Positions 24,391-32,960 of a stretch of DNA of 56,061 nt are shown here, one piece after another; the stretch's first letter is position 1; every line of letters begins with the position of its first letter. The position numbers and the translations under genes are program-made. The DNA is from Chloroflexota bacterium (lineage in GTDB: Bacteria; Chloroflexota; Limnocylindria; Limnocylindrales; CSP1-4), in the NCBI GenBank assembly GCA_004297395.1, contig SCUO01000102.1:1-56061 (forward strand). Reading direction: 5' to 3'. The notes below the pieces were generated by a model. The model did not search any database. It was not told where the DNA came from and saw only the letters and a program-made list of their open reading frames with translations.

Positions 24391-25739
24391 CCATCCCGAA
24401 CGCCCGGCGGACGCCGACGCGGCGTCTCTTCCTCGTCGTCGCCGTGTCGCTGATCGTCGGCTTCCTCCTCCCGATCGTCCTCGCCCTGTGGCCCGCCGCC
24501 GGAGGCGGCGAGAGCCGCATGACCGGCGCGGCCCTCCTTGGATGGGGCATCGGCTGGGCGCTCCTCGCGGCGCTTTCGGTCCGTTTCACGGACCAGCCCC
24601 AGCGATGGGCACTCGTGCCCGCTGGCGCCCTCGGCGTGACCGGGATCGCGCTCGTCACATTCGCTCCGGGGCCTAGCGTCATGGACCTCCTCGCGTGGGT
24701 CTGGCCCGTGCCGGTGCTCGTGCTGGCAGTCTGGCTGATCCTGCGCGTGCGGCGCGAAGTCCCGGGCCGGTCTCGGTGGCTTCTCTACCCGGTCGTCGGC
24801 GTCCTCGCCCTGCTCGCGGTCGGCGGCGCGGTCGAGACGGTCGCGGAGGCGACCGACGGTAGCCGGTCAGCGAGCGGCAGCCAGCTCGTCGATGTCGGCG
24901 GACACAAGCTGTTCATCGCGTGCAGCGGCACGGGTAGCCCGACCGTCGTCCTCGAGGGTGGCTTGGGCCAGGGTTCGGACTACTTCGCGCTCATCGCCCC
25001 GGCGGTCGCAACGACCACGCGGGTGTGTGCCTACGATCGGGCCGGCCACGGCCGGAGCGAAGCCGCAACTGGCCCCCAGGACGGTCCGGCCATCGCCCGC
25101 GACCTCCATGCGCTGCTCGTGGCATCGGGCAACCACGGTCCCTACATTCTCGCGGGCCACTCCGCTGGCGGGGCATATGTGCCCTTCTTCGCGGCCGCGT
25201 ACCCCACCGAGGTTGCGGGTGTCGTGCTGCTCGACGCCATGTCGCCGCACGCGACGGCCGTCCGGTCGGCCGGCCAGTCCTCTGAGAACCCGATGAGCAC
25301 GCTCGCCGGGGCATTGCCCGGCCTCGCACGCGTCGGCGTCGCCCGACTTCTGGCTTCGGTCGCGTCGAACGACCTGCCGGCTGACGTCAGTGCGCGCCGG
25401 CGCGCCTTCGAAGCTACCCCGCGGGCGGCCTCGAGCTTCGGTGAGGAGTTCTTGCAGCTCGACGGCATCCTCGATGCGGCGGGTGCACTCCCGAACCTGG
25501 GCGACCGACCGCTCGTCGTCGTGACGGCCATGGCGGGCGCCAGCAACGGCTGGCCGGACCAGCAGGACCGCCTGGCCACACTCTCCACGAACGTGTCGCA
25601 CCGGGTCTTCGAGGACATTACCCACGACGGGCTGATCGAAACCGTGACCGGCGCCAGGGCAGCGAGCGACGCCATCGTCGCCGCCGTGATGTCGGTCCGG
25701 GCGGGAACGAAGCTTGACGGCTCAACAGCGAGCCAGTGA
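24387..25739 (+). CDS. Membrane-anchored alpha/beta hydrolase
   Basis: 450 aa. The first 160 residues hold about five hydrophobic helices. The rest is an alpha/beta hydrolase: oxyanion loop region VVLEGGLGQGSDYF, nucleophile elbow GHSAGG, acid near VVLLDAMSP or in the LGDRPLVVVTA region, and catalytic His in the DITHDGLIE segment. The fusion of a multi-helix membrane domain to the hydrolase recurs in Actinobacteria and Chloroflexota. Last gene of the accessory operon. Substrate unknown. Confidence 0.85.
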   Translation: MTIPNARRTPTRRLFLVVAVSLIVGFLLPIVLALWPAAGGGESRMTGAALLGWGIGWALLAALSVRFTDQPQRWALVPAGALGVTGIALVTFAPGPSVMDLLAWVWPVPVLVLAVWLILRVRREVPGRSRWLLYPVVGVLALLAVGGAVETVAEATDGSRSASGSQLVDVGGHKLFIACSGTGSPTVVLEGGLGQGSDYFALIAPAVATTTRVCAYDRAGHGRSEAATGPQDGPAIARDLHALLVASGNHGPYILAGHSAGGAYVPFFAAAYPTEVAGVVLLDAMSPHATAVRSAGQSSENPMSTLAGALPGLARVGVARLLASVASNDLPADVSARRRAFEATPRAASSFGEEFLQLDGILDAAGALPNLGDRPLVVVTAMAGASNGWPDQQDRLATLSTNVSHRVFEDITHDGLIETVTGARAASDAIVAAVMSVRAGTKLDGSTASQ

Positions 25740-25825
25740 GCGCCCGGCTCGGGATGCTGATGGCCTTCCCGGCCCGCAATTCGGGGGAGCGAGACCTCGC
25801 GGTGGGCGGCGCCGGCGGTGAAGCC

Positions 25826-27175
25826 TCAGGTCCTCGATCCGGCCGTGGCCGGCGTCCGAGCCAGCTGGACGATCGGCTCGATGACCTCGGCGAGCGGCGT
25901 TCCGCCGGCCTCGACGAGGTCGTAGCGGACCCTCGTCATCGGCTTGGTCAGGGTCAGCACCCGGGTCAGGTCGATCGGCGTGGCGCACAGCACCAGGTCC
26001 GCGTCGACGGCGTTGAGGGTCGCCTCGAGCTCGCGAATCTGGGCCCCGCCGTAGCCCATCGCCGGGACGAGCGGCTCCAGGGCCGGATAGCGATCCAGGA
26101 CGTCGGCGATCGAGCCCACGGCCGCCGGCCGCGGGTCGACCAGCGCCGCTGCCCCGAACCGGCGAGCCGCGACGACCCCGGCCCCGAACGTCATCCCGCC
26201 GTGGGTGAGCGTCGGGCCGTCCTCGACGACGACGACCCGCCGGCCGGCGATCGGCGGCCCGACGAGGGTCAGATCGGAGCGCGCGGTGAGGATGTCGGCC
26301 GCGGGATTCAGATCGTGGATCGAGGCCCGAACGGCCTCGACCGCGGCCGGATCGGCCGTATCGATCTTGTTGATGATCACGACGTCGGCCAGGCGGACAG
26401 CGGTCTCGCCCGGGTGGAAGCGGCGCTCGTCGCCGGCTCGGAGGGGATCGGCGACGACGATCGAGAGATCGGGCCGGTAGAAGGCGTAGTCGTTGTTGCC
26501 GCCGTCCCAGAGGATGACGTCGGCCTCGGTCTCGGCCTGGCGCAGGATCGCCTCGTAGTCGACGCCGGCGTAGACGACGCGCCCGGCGTCGAGGTGCGGC
26601 TCGTATTCCTCGCGCTCCTCGATCGTCGTTTCGTAGCGGTCGAGGTCGGCGTGGGTCGTGTAGCGCTGGACGGCCTGGGCCGCGAGGTCGCCGTACGGCA
26701 TCGGGTGCCGGATCACCACGGGCTTCAGGCCGCGCTCGGCGAAGAGCCCTGCCAGGTACCGCGTCGTCTGGCTCTTGCCGGAGCCCGTCCGAACGGCACA
26801 CACGGACACAACCGGGCGGCTGCTGGCGAGCATCGTGCGGCGGGGACCCAGGAGCTCGAAGTCGGCGCCAGCGGCGAGCACGCGCGATGCCTCGTGCATG
26901 ACCGTCTCGTGGCTCACGTCGCTGTAGGCGAAGACGACACCGTCGACCCAGCGATCGCGAACGATGGCCTCGAGCTCGGTCGCCGGCAGGATCGGGATGC
27001 CCTCGGGATAGAGCGGCCCGGCGAGCGCAGCCGGGTAGCGGCGATTGGCGATCCCGGGGATCTGGGTTGCGGTGAAGGCCACGACCTCGACGTCCGGATC
27101 GGTCCGGTACGCGACGTTGAAGTTGTGGAAGTCGCGCCCCGCGGCGCCCATGATCACGACCCGCTTGCGGTTCAT
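25826..27175 (-). CDS. Cyclic 2,3-diphosphoglycerate synthetase-like protein
   Basis: A 449-aa protein beginning MNRKRVVIMGAAGRDFHNFN, the hallmark start of this family, with AFTATQIPGI and RYPAALAGPLYPEGIPI. A P-loop-like VRTGSGKSQTTRYL sits near residue 130, and VIINKIDTAD is a GTPase-like NKxD. In methanogens such enzymes make the thermolyte cyclic 2,3-diphosphoglycerate. In bacteria the role is not established. ATG 27175 follows GGAGGCGAG. It is convergent with the hydrolase and marks the right edge of the accessory region. Confidence 0.85.
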   Translation of the reverse strand: MNRKRVVIMGAAGRDFHNFNVAYRTDPDVEVVAFTATQIPGIANRRYPAALAGPLYPEGIPILPATELEAIVRDRWVDGVVFAYSDVSHETVMHEASRVLAAGADFELLGPRRTMLASSRPVVSVCAVRTGSGKSQTTRYLAGLFAERGLKPVVIRHPMPYGDLAAQAVQRYTTHADLDRYETTIEEREEYEPHLDAGRVVYAGVDYEAILRQAETEADVILWDGGNNDYAFYRPDLSIVVADPLRAGDERRFHPGETAVRLADVVIINKIDTADPAAVEAVRASIHDLNPAADILTARSDLTLVGPPIAGRRVVVVEDGPTLTHGGMTFGAGVVAARRFGAAALVDPRPAAVGSIADVLDRYPALEPLVPAMGYGGAQIRELEATLNAVDADLVLCATPIDLTRVLTLTKPMTRVRYDLVEAGGTPLAEVIEPIVQLARTPATAGSRT

Positions 27176-27280
27176 CTCGCCTCCGTCACGACGCCGTGGG
27201 CGTGCGCTATTGTCCTGGAGCACCTGATCACGACCCGCGCATGGGTGGCCCGGGCGGTCGAGTCCCGGCCCTGACCGCGC

Positions 27281-27463
27281 TCAGAAGGGCAGGGCGCCAG
27301 CCGGGTCGGTCGTGATCGTGAAGTCCGTGCCTGGAACGAGGTTCCAGCCGAAGAACAGGCTGGCGCCTGCGACGAGAGCGGCGCCGACGATGACGGCCAA
27401 CAGGACCATCGAAAGCTTGCGCCTGAGCTCGGCGCGTTCTGCGAAGCTGCGTTCGAGTGCCAT
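27281..27463 (-). CDS. Small single-pass membrane protein
   Basis: Sixty residues with a charged N-terminus (RSFAERAELRRKL), one hydrophobic helix (SMVLLAVIVGAALVAGASLFF) and a short polar C-terminus. GGGAGG lies just upstream of ATG 27463. The N-in topology is predicted by positive charges. No family recognised. The 298 bp between it and the response regulator hold no further convincing gene; TACCAT at 27704-27709 may be a -10 box. Confidence 0.6.
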   Translation of the reverse strand: MALERSFAERAELRRKLSMVLLAVIVGAALVAGASLFFGWNLVPGTDFTITTDPAGALPF

Positions 27464-27761
27464 GGCGGCCTCCCACCTTCAGGACGCCAAAGAAACCCAG
27501 GGCTCCGACGACGAGTCGGCACACGCCGACGGCCAGAACGCGGCCTGATCCCGGCATCCAGTGTCCGCACCGCGACCGAACACCAGACAGTGCCGGAGGA
27601 CCGGGTTTCGGGGTTGGATCGGCCCGGTTGTGGCCCGGGCCCGAGTTCGTCCGGATCTCTCATGTGGCTCTCAGGCGGAGGGTGTCCCATGCTCGCGACG
27701 GACTACCATCGCCGCGCCGGCCGTCCGCCTGCACGGACCAGCACTGGGAGCCAGGACCGCC

Positions 27762-28436
27762 ATGCACCTGCTCGTCATCGAGGACGACGAACGACTCGGC
27801 CGGGTCCTCAAGCGACTCCTCGAGGAGGACCGTCACGTCGTCGACGTCGCCGTCGACGGCGAGACCGGCCTTGACCTTGCCGAGGCCGACGGCATCGATG
27901 CCGTCATCCTCGACATCGGGCTCCCGGACATGTCGGGGATCGAGGTCGCCAGGCGCCTCCGGAAGCGGGGCAGCCAGACGGCCATCCTGATGCTGACCGC
28001 CCGCGACACGGTGACCGACCGGGTCACCGGCCTGGACGCCGGCGCCGACGACTACCTGGTCAAGCCGTTCGCGTTCGAGGAGCTCTCGGCTCGCCTCCGG
28101 GCACTCGGGCGGCGGGCCGAACCCGGACCGCGCCGCGGCGAGCCGCGCCTCGAGGCCGGGCCGATCGCCCTCGACGAATCCGCCCGGCGGGTCACCGTGC
28201 GAGGCCGGACGGTCGACCTGAGCCCGCGCGAGTTCTCGCTCCTCGAGTGCTTCCTTCGCCATCCCGGCCAGACCCTGACGCGCGATCAGCTGCTCGACCA
28301 GGCCTGGCCGTACAGCGCCGTGGTCACGCCCAACGCGGTCGATGCCTACGTCCACTATCTCCGGACCAAGCTCGGCGACGCCGGCTCGCGGGTCGAGACA
28401 GTCCGGGGTGTCGGCTATCGCCTGAGCGATGCCTGA
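27762..28436 (+). CDS. OmpR/PhoB-family response regulator
   Basis: A 224-aa two-domain regulator. The receiver has acidic residues D8/D9, phospho-acceptor D51 (VILDIGLPDMSG), the conserved Thr of LTARD, and Lys of LVKPFAFEEL. The C-terminal winged helix spans about 130-222 (LSPREFSLLECFLRHPG...VDAYVHYLRTKLG). The gene overlaps the histidine kinase gene by 8 nt. Together they form a two-component system of unknown stimulus. Confidence 0.95.
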   Translation: MHLLVIEDDERLGRVLKRLLEEDRHVVDVAVDGETGLDLAEADGIDAVILDIGLPDMSGIEVARRLRKRGSQTAILMLTARDTVTDRVTGLDAGADDYLVKPFAFEELSARLRALGRRAEPGPRRGEPRLEAGPIALDESARRVTVRGRTVDLSPREFSLLECFLRHPGQTLTRDQLLDQAWPYSAVVTPNAVDAYVHYLRTKLGDAGSRVETVRGVGYRLSDA

Positions 28437-29799
28437 CGGGGCCCTTCCCGCCGATCCCGCGGCTTCCGACGGCGCCGAGGCGGAGGCCCTCGCTGCCGAT
28501 GGCCGGATGGTCCGCGCGGTCGGGCGCAGGCTCGTCGCATGGGCGGCCGGGACGACCTTCCTGGTGCTCGTCGTCCTCGCGGTGGCGCTCTACCTGAGTG
28601 TCTCGAGCACGCTCGAGGCGAGCGGGATCGAGCAGCTGAACGCCCGGGTCGGCGCGATCCGCCAGGCGGTCGAGGCGCCGGGACCGGGTCGCCCGCGCCC
28701 ACGCCCTGGCCAGGACGACCTGCCGACCGGCTTCATCTTCGGGACCGGGACCTTCGCGATCATCCTCCAGGCCGATGGCACGGTTCTCGCGCCGCGCACG
28801 GCGGACCTGATCGAGGGCATGCCGAATGCGGCCTCGCTGGCGGCGGCGGTCGCCGGCGGCCGGGACGTCCGGACCGCGGTGGCCGCGGACACGGCCGTTC
28901 GCCTCGTGACCGAGCCGCTCGAGAGCGAGGTCGGGCGGGTCTACGTCCAGGTCTACCAGAGCCGGACCGCCGAGCAGGCGACCCTGCAGGGCCTGCTCGC
29001 CGTCCTCCTTGCCGGCGGCGTGGTCGTCGTCCTCGTCGCGATCGGGTTCGGGTTCGTCTACTCTCGGCGGGCGCTCGTCCCGATCCGCGAGTCGCTTGCG
29101 GCACAGCGAGGAGCGCTCCGCCGCCAGCGGGAGTTCGCGGCCGATGCCAGCCACGAGCTGCGGACGCCGCTGACGGTGATCCGGGCCTCTGTGGAGCACC
29201 TCCGGCGGCATCGTGACGAGCCGGTCGCGGCGGTCGGCGAGGCGCTCGACGACATCGGGGCCGAGGTGGATCACCTGACCCGGCTGGTCGAGGAGCTCCT
29301 CCTCCTGGCCAGATCCGATTCCGGGGCGGTCTCCCTGGAGCGCCTGCCGATCGACCTTGGCGACGTGGCGGCCGATGCGGCCGGGTCACTCGCCGGGCCG
29401 GCCCGGGAGCATGGGGTCCGGGTCGAGGTGGACCCGGAGCCGGCGATCGTGACCGGCGACGCGGCGCGGCTGCGACAGCTCGTCATGATCCTCGTCGACA
29501 ACGCCATCGGCCACAGCCCCCGCGAGGGCGCCGTCCGGGTGGCCGTCCGCCGTGAGGGCGCAAGCGCGGTGCTCACCGTCGAGGACCAGGGCGGCGGGCT
29601 CCGGCCCGAGGACCTGCCCCGGCTCTTCGAGCGGTTCTGGCGGGGCGCCGGCGCCCCGCCGGGCGGCGCCGGGCTGGGCCTGGCCATCGCGGCCTGGATC
29701 GTGGAGGCCCATGCCGGGCGCATCGAGGCCGCGAATCGCGAGACGGGCGGCGCCCGCTTCACGGTCCGGATCCCGATCGCGGCGCCGGCCCCGGCCTGA
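28429..29799 (+). CDS. Sensor histidine kinase
   Basis: 456 aa: membrane helix at about 40-60, extracytoplasmic sensor region of about 120 aa, second helix at about 187-208, then HisKA with phospho-acceptor H242 (DASHELRTPL). The catalytic domain has N-box LVDNAIGHSP, G1 VEDQGGG, F-box FERFWRG and G2 GGAGLGLAIA. The sensor part contains a Pro/Arg-rich linker near residue 85. Partner of the 27762 regulator. Confidence 0.95.
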   Translation: MPDGALPADPAASDGAEAEALAADGRMVRAVGRRLVAWAAGTTFLVLVVLAVALYLSVSSTLEASGIEQLNARVGAIRQAVEAPGPGRPRPRPGQDDLPTGFIFGTGTFAIILQADGTVLAPRTADLIEGMPNAASLAAAVAGGRDVRTAVAADTAVRLVTEPLESEVGRVYVQVYQSRTAEQATLQGLLAVLLAGGVVVVLVAIGFGFVYSRRALVPIRESLAAQRGALRRQREFAADASHELRTPLTVIRASVEHLRRHRDEPVAAVGEALDDIGAEVDHLTRLVEELLLLARSDSGAVSLERLPIDLGDVAADAAGSLAGPAREHGVRVEVDPEPAIVTGDAARLRQLVMILVDNAIGHSPREGAVRVAVRREGASAVLTVEDQGGGLRPEDLPRLFERFWRGAGAPPGGAGLGLAIAAWIVEAHAGRIEAANRETGGARFTVRIPIAAPAPA

Positions 29800-29836
29800 C
29801 CCGCGACCGGCGGCCACCCGGGGGCGCGAGAGGGGG

Positions 29837-30445
29837 TCAGTCGAGGTCGATCCCGTCGTTCCAGCGGCTGATCACGGGTGTCTCCCGCTCCCAGCCGAGG
29901 ATCGAGATCGTGGCCGTGGCCAGGGCGAGCCTCGCCCCGGCCGAGGGCGGGAGGCCCACCCAGCGAGCCGCCAGGATCCGGCCGACGTGGCCGTGGGCAA
30001 AGACCAGGGTGTCGCCATCGAGCTCGCGTGCCCGGGCGATGATCCGGTCGGCCCGGGCGGCGACGGCCTCGATCGCCTCGCCGCCCCGGACGCCGTTGCG
30101 CCAGATCGTCCAGCCCGGGCGCTCCTCGCGGATCTCGAGCGATGTCCGACCCTCGTCGTCGCCGTAGTCCCACTCGCGAAGATCCGGGTCGAGGGTCACG
30201 CGGCCATCGAAGCCGGCCAGCCGGGCGGTCTCGGCCGCCCGGACCAGGGGGCTGGACAGGACCGCGTGGAACTCACTCCCGGCGAGCCGCGACGCCAGCG
30301 CCGTGGCCTGGGCCCGGCCCGCGGTCGTGAGGGGGATGTCGGTGTGCCCGGTGTGGCGTCCGAGCCTGGCCCACTCCGTCTCGCCATGGCGGACGAGCCA
30401 GAGGCGGGGCGGGGGAGGGGTCGGCGGCACGGTCCCTCTCGGCAT
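29837..30445 (-). CDS. Histidine phosphatase family protein
   Basis: A 202-aa phosphoglycerate-mutase-like phosphatase. The catalytic His20 lies in LVRHGETEW, the second His in FAHGHVGR. SSPLVRAAETA and LREWDYGDDEG are the typical conserved stretches (acid residue E). The start ATG 30445 is the closest reasonable one; the N-terminus is Pro-rich. A possible -10 TACACT lies on the minus strand near 30494. Substrate unknown. Confidence 0.85.
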   Translation of the reverse strand: MPRGTVPPTPPPPRLWLVRHGETEWARLGRHTGHTDIPLTTAGRAQATALASRLAGSEFHAVLSSPLVRAAETARLAGFDGRVTLDPDLREWDYGDDEGRTSLEIREERPGWTIWRNGVRGGEAIEAVAARADRIIARARELDGDTLVFAHGHVGRILAARWVGLPPSAGARLALATATISILGWERETPVISRWNDGIDLD

Positions 30446-30637
30446 GGGGTCCGGTGCGGGGTCGGGCGGCGTGTCGAGCACCTCGGCAGTGTATGGCGGC
30501 GCCCGCGCTCGGCGGGTGGGGCGCACGGCTTTGCCGCGGCCGGGGACGGGCGGATCGTCGTCTTGGGCCGCTCGGCTCTCGCCACGGCCCGAGCGCATGA
30601 CCCAGACTGAGACGTCGTCCCCGATAGGAGGGGAACC

Positions 30638-31687
30638 GTGAGCCTGGTTGCGCCCGGTCTGTCCGCTGCCGGCACCGGGGAGTGGCGCTCGTCGCTGCGA
30701 TCCGACCCGTCGCCGTGGCTGCTCGGTCCGTCGACCCCGGCGGTTCGCCACCTCGCGCTGCGCGACCTGCTCGACCGCCCGGGCGACGATCCCGAGGTCG
30801 TTGAGGCGCGTCGGGCGGCGATGCGCGCCGACCCGATCGCGGCGATCCTGGCGGCCCAGCACCCGGACGGGTACTGGGAGAAGCCCGGGGCCGGCTACGC
30901 CACGAAGTATCGGGGCACGGTCTGGCAGCTCATCTTCCTCGACCAGCTGGGGGCCGACGCCGGCGACCCTCGGATCCGGCGAGCCTGCGACTACGTCCTG
31001 GACCACTCGATCGCCCCGACCGGTGGCTTCGGCGCCTCCGGCCAGCTCAACCGGGTGCCGCCACCATCGGCGGTGATCCACTGCCTCAACGGCAACCTCC
31101 TGCGGGCGGTCATCGGCTTCGGCTGGCTCGACGACCCCCGCGTCCAGGGCGCGATCGAGTGGGAGGCGCGAGCCATCACCGGCGAGGGCGTCGAGCGCTG
31201 GTACGCCTCGGGGACGAGCGGCGCGGGCTTCGCCTGCGCGGCGAACGAAGGGCTGGCGTGCGCCTGGGGCGCCGCGAAGGCAGTCCTTGGGCTGGCCCGG
31301 ATCCCGATCGAACTGCGGTCGCCGCTGGTGCGACGGGCAATCGCGACCGGCGCCGAGTTCCTCCTGGGCCGCGACCCGCTCGTCGCCGACTACCCGATGG
31401 GCTGGGGCAACGTCCGGCCGAGCAGCTCGTGGTTCAAGCTCGGCTTCCCGTCGGCGTACGTCACGGACGTCCTCCAGGTCCTGGAGGCGCTGACCGAGCT
31501 CGGCCATGGCCGCGATCCGCGGCTTGCGGCGGCTCGCGACTGGCTCCTCGCGCAGGCGGACGATGACGGCCGCTGGCGCAACCGGTACGCCTACAACGGC
31601 AAGACCTGGGTCGACTTCGAGGTCCAGGGCGGGCCCAGCCGGTGGGTCACCCTTCGAGCCTGCCGGGTGCTCCGGCGGATGGTCTGA
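30638..31687 (+). CDS. Terpene-cyclase/prenyltransferase-fold (alpha/alpha toroid) protein
   Basis: 349 aa, GTG start preceded by AGGAGGGG. The chain shows squalene-cyclase-like repeats: DGYWEKPGAGYATKYRGTVWQL, TGGFGASGQLN, and DDDGRWRNRYAYNGKTW (given as partial stretches). No DxDD catalytic motif is visible, so it may not cyclise terpenes. Homologues in databases are often named prenyltransferase or nitrogen-fixation protein without evidence. It is a stand-alone gene facing away from the phosphatase. Function unknown. Confidence 0.65.
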   Translation: MSLVAPGLSAAGTGEWRSSLRSDPSPWLLGPSTPAVRHLALRDLLDRPGDDPEVVEARRAAMRADPIAAILAAQHPDGYWEKPGAGYATKYRGTVWQLIFLDQLGADAGDPRIRRACDYVLDHSIAPTGGFGASGQLNRVPPPSAVIHCLNGNLLRAVIGFGWLDDPRVQGAIEWEARAITGEGVERWYASGTSGAGFACAANEGLACAWGAAKAVLGLARIPIELRSPLVRRAIATGAEFLLGRDPLVADYPMGWGNVRPSSSWFKLGFPSAYVTDVLQVLEALTELGHGRDPRLAAARDWLLAQADDDGRWRNRYAYNGKTWVDFEVQGGPSRWVTLRACRVLRRMV

Positions 31688-31719
31688 GCCGCCGCCTGGG
31701 CGTGGCCTCGCTCGTGCCG

Positions 31720-32097
31720 TCAGTCGGGCGGCGCTGTATCGAGCGGGCGCAGCAGCTCGACCCGGTTGCCGAATGGATCGCGCGTGTAGAACCGTTCGAA
31801 GCCATCGAGCGGCTCGTCGTCGACCACCTCGAAGCCACCGCCTGCCAATCGCCCGCGGAGCTCGTCGAGGTCGTCGACCAGGAGGGCGGGGTGGGCCTTG
31901 CGGGCTGGCGCAAACGGGGCCTCTACGCCGAGGTGGACCCGGAGCGTCCCGGCCTCGAACCAGCATCCGCCACGTCGCTCCAGGTTCGGCGGCTTGGCGA
32001 CCCGCGGAATGCCGAGGATCCCCTCGTAGAAGGCCTGCGCCTCGGCCTCCCGGCCGGCCGGCATCGCGAGCTGGACGTGGTGGAGCGCCCGGATCAT
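31720..32097 (-). CDS. VOC (glyoxalase/bleomycin-resistance) family protein
   Basis: A 125-aa vicinal-oxygen-chelate protein: MIRALHHVQLAMP with His6/7 as the first metal ligand, FYEGILGIPRV, LRVHLGVE, and the C-terminal FYTRDPFGNRVELL with the glutamate ligand. The start overlaps the stop of a 13-codon upstream ORF (ATGA), see 32094. Probably a glyoxalase or dioxygenase-like enzyme; substrate unknown. Confidence 0.83.
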   Translation of the reverse strand: MIRALHHVQLAMPAGREAEAQAFYEGILGIPRVAKPPNLERRGGCWFEAGTLRVHLGVEAPFAPARKAHPALLVDDLDELRGRLAGGGFEVVDDEPLDGFERFYTRDPFGNRVELLRPLDTAPPD

Positions 32098-32135
32098 TGG
32101 GCCACCGTCTCGGGATCCACTCGCGGCAGCGACAT
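32094..32135 (-). CDS. Thirteen-codon upstream ORF coupled to the VOC gene
   Basis: ATG 32135 opens a 13-codon frame (MSLPRVDPETVAQ) whose TGA overlaps the VOC start codon. It begins only 6 nt after a TAGACT -10 box (32147-32142), so the transcript would start at or next to the ATG and be leaderless. The VOC gene itself has no strong ribosome site, so translation may reach it by coupling. Prediction only. Confidence 0.4.
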   Translation of the reverse strand: MSLPRVDPETVAQ

Positions 32136-32141
32136 GCCCCG

Positions 32142-32147
32142 AGTCTA
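32142..32147 (-). promoter_or_regulatory. -10 box (TAGACT) of the uORF/VOC transcript
   Basis: TAGACT on the minus strand, 6 nt before the uORF ATG. The hexamer equals the -10 boxes at 12662 and 50720. No clear -35. Confidence 0.5.
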
Positions 32148-32168
32148 CGGGCGTGACGGAGCGCCAGG

Positions 32169-32846
32169 CTACTCGACGTACTGCAGCGGTGTGACCGCGA
32201 AGTCCTCGGGGAGGGTCACGCCGGTCGCGTGGTTCGGGCAATAGCCATTGGGCACCTTCACAAGGTACTGCTGGTGGTAGTCCTCGGCGAAGAAGAATGG
32301 CGGGGCGGGCGGGCCGACGATCTCGGTCGTGATCGAGCCATAGCCGGTCCTCGAGAGGGCCTCCTGGTACAGCGCCCTTGAGCGCTCGGCGACGGCTCGC
32401 TGGGCCTCGTTGCGAACGAAGATCGCGGACCGGTACTGGGTCCCGGAGTCGTTGCCCTGGCGCATCCCCTGGGTCGGATCGTGCTGCTCCCAGAAGACCT
32501 TCAGGAGCTGCTCGTATGTCACCGTCGACGGGTCGAACACGACTCGGACGGCCTCGGCGTGGCCGGTCTGCCCGGTGCAGACCTCCCGGTACGTCGGGTT
32601 CGGGGTGATGCCGCCCTGGTAGCCGACCGCGGTGACCCACACGCCGGGAAGCCCCCAGAACGCCTGCTCCTCGCCCCAGAAACAGCCCAGCGCAAACTCG
32701 GCGATCTCGGTGCCGTCGGGATATGGCCCGGCGATCGGGCGGCCGGAGACGGCGTGCGGCGCCGGATCGGGAAGGACCGGCTCGTCGCGGCCGGGCAGGG
32801 CGGATTCGGCGGTGGGCATGGCGGACGACTTGCCGAACAGGAACAT
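32169..32846 (-). CDS. msrA: Peptide methionine-(S)-S-oxide reductase
   Basis: A 225-aa MsrA. The catalytic Cys55 lies in GCFWGEE. GYQGG, the [10 protein letters not shown] stretch, [23 protein letters not shown] (several short blocks) and [12 protein letters not shown] are canonical. It repairs oxidised methionine residues. GAGAGGAG precedes the ATG, and a -10-like TAGACT lies at 32880-32875, placing the transcription start about 20 nt upstream. Confidence 0.95.
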   Translation of the reverse strand: MFLFGKSSAMPTAESALPGRDEPVLPDPAPHAVSGRPIAGPYPDGTEIAEFALGCFWGEEQAFWGLPGVWVTAVGYQGGITPNPTYREVCTGQTGHAEAVRVVFDPSTVTYEQLLKVFWEQHDPTQGMRQGNDSGTQYRSAIFVRNEAQRAVAERSRALYQEALSRTGYGSITTEIVGPPAPPFFFAEDYHQQYLVKVPNGYCPNHATGVTLPEDFAVTPLQYVE

Positions 32847-32960
32847 GCGGGACGACTCCTCTCGTGATGGCGAGAGTCTAGTCGCCGCGTGTGACGGCTC
32901 CGTGTCACGGCCTGGCGAGCGCCCCTGGCGAGCGCGCCTGGTCGAGGTCGCGAGCGGGTG

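Noticed and set aside
27228-27557. 110-codon minus-strand ORF overlapping the small membrane protein at 27281
   Set aside because: Only its first 25 residues look hydrophobic; the rest is Arg-rich shadow of the 60-aa gene, which has its own ribosome site.
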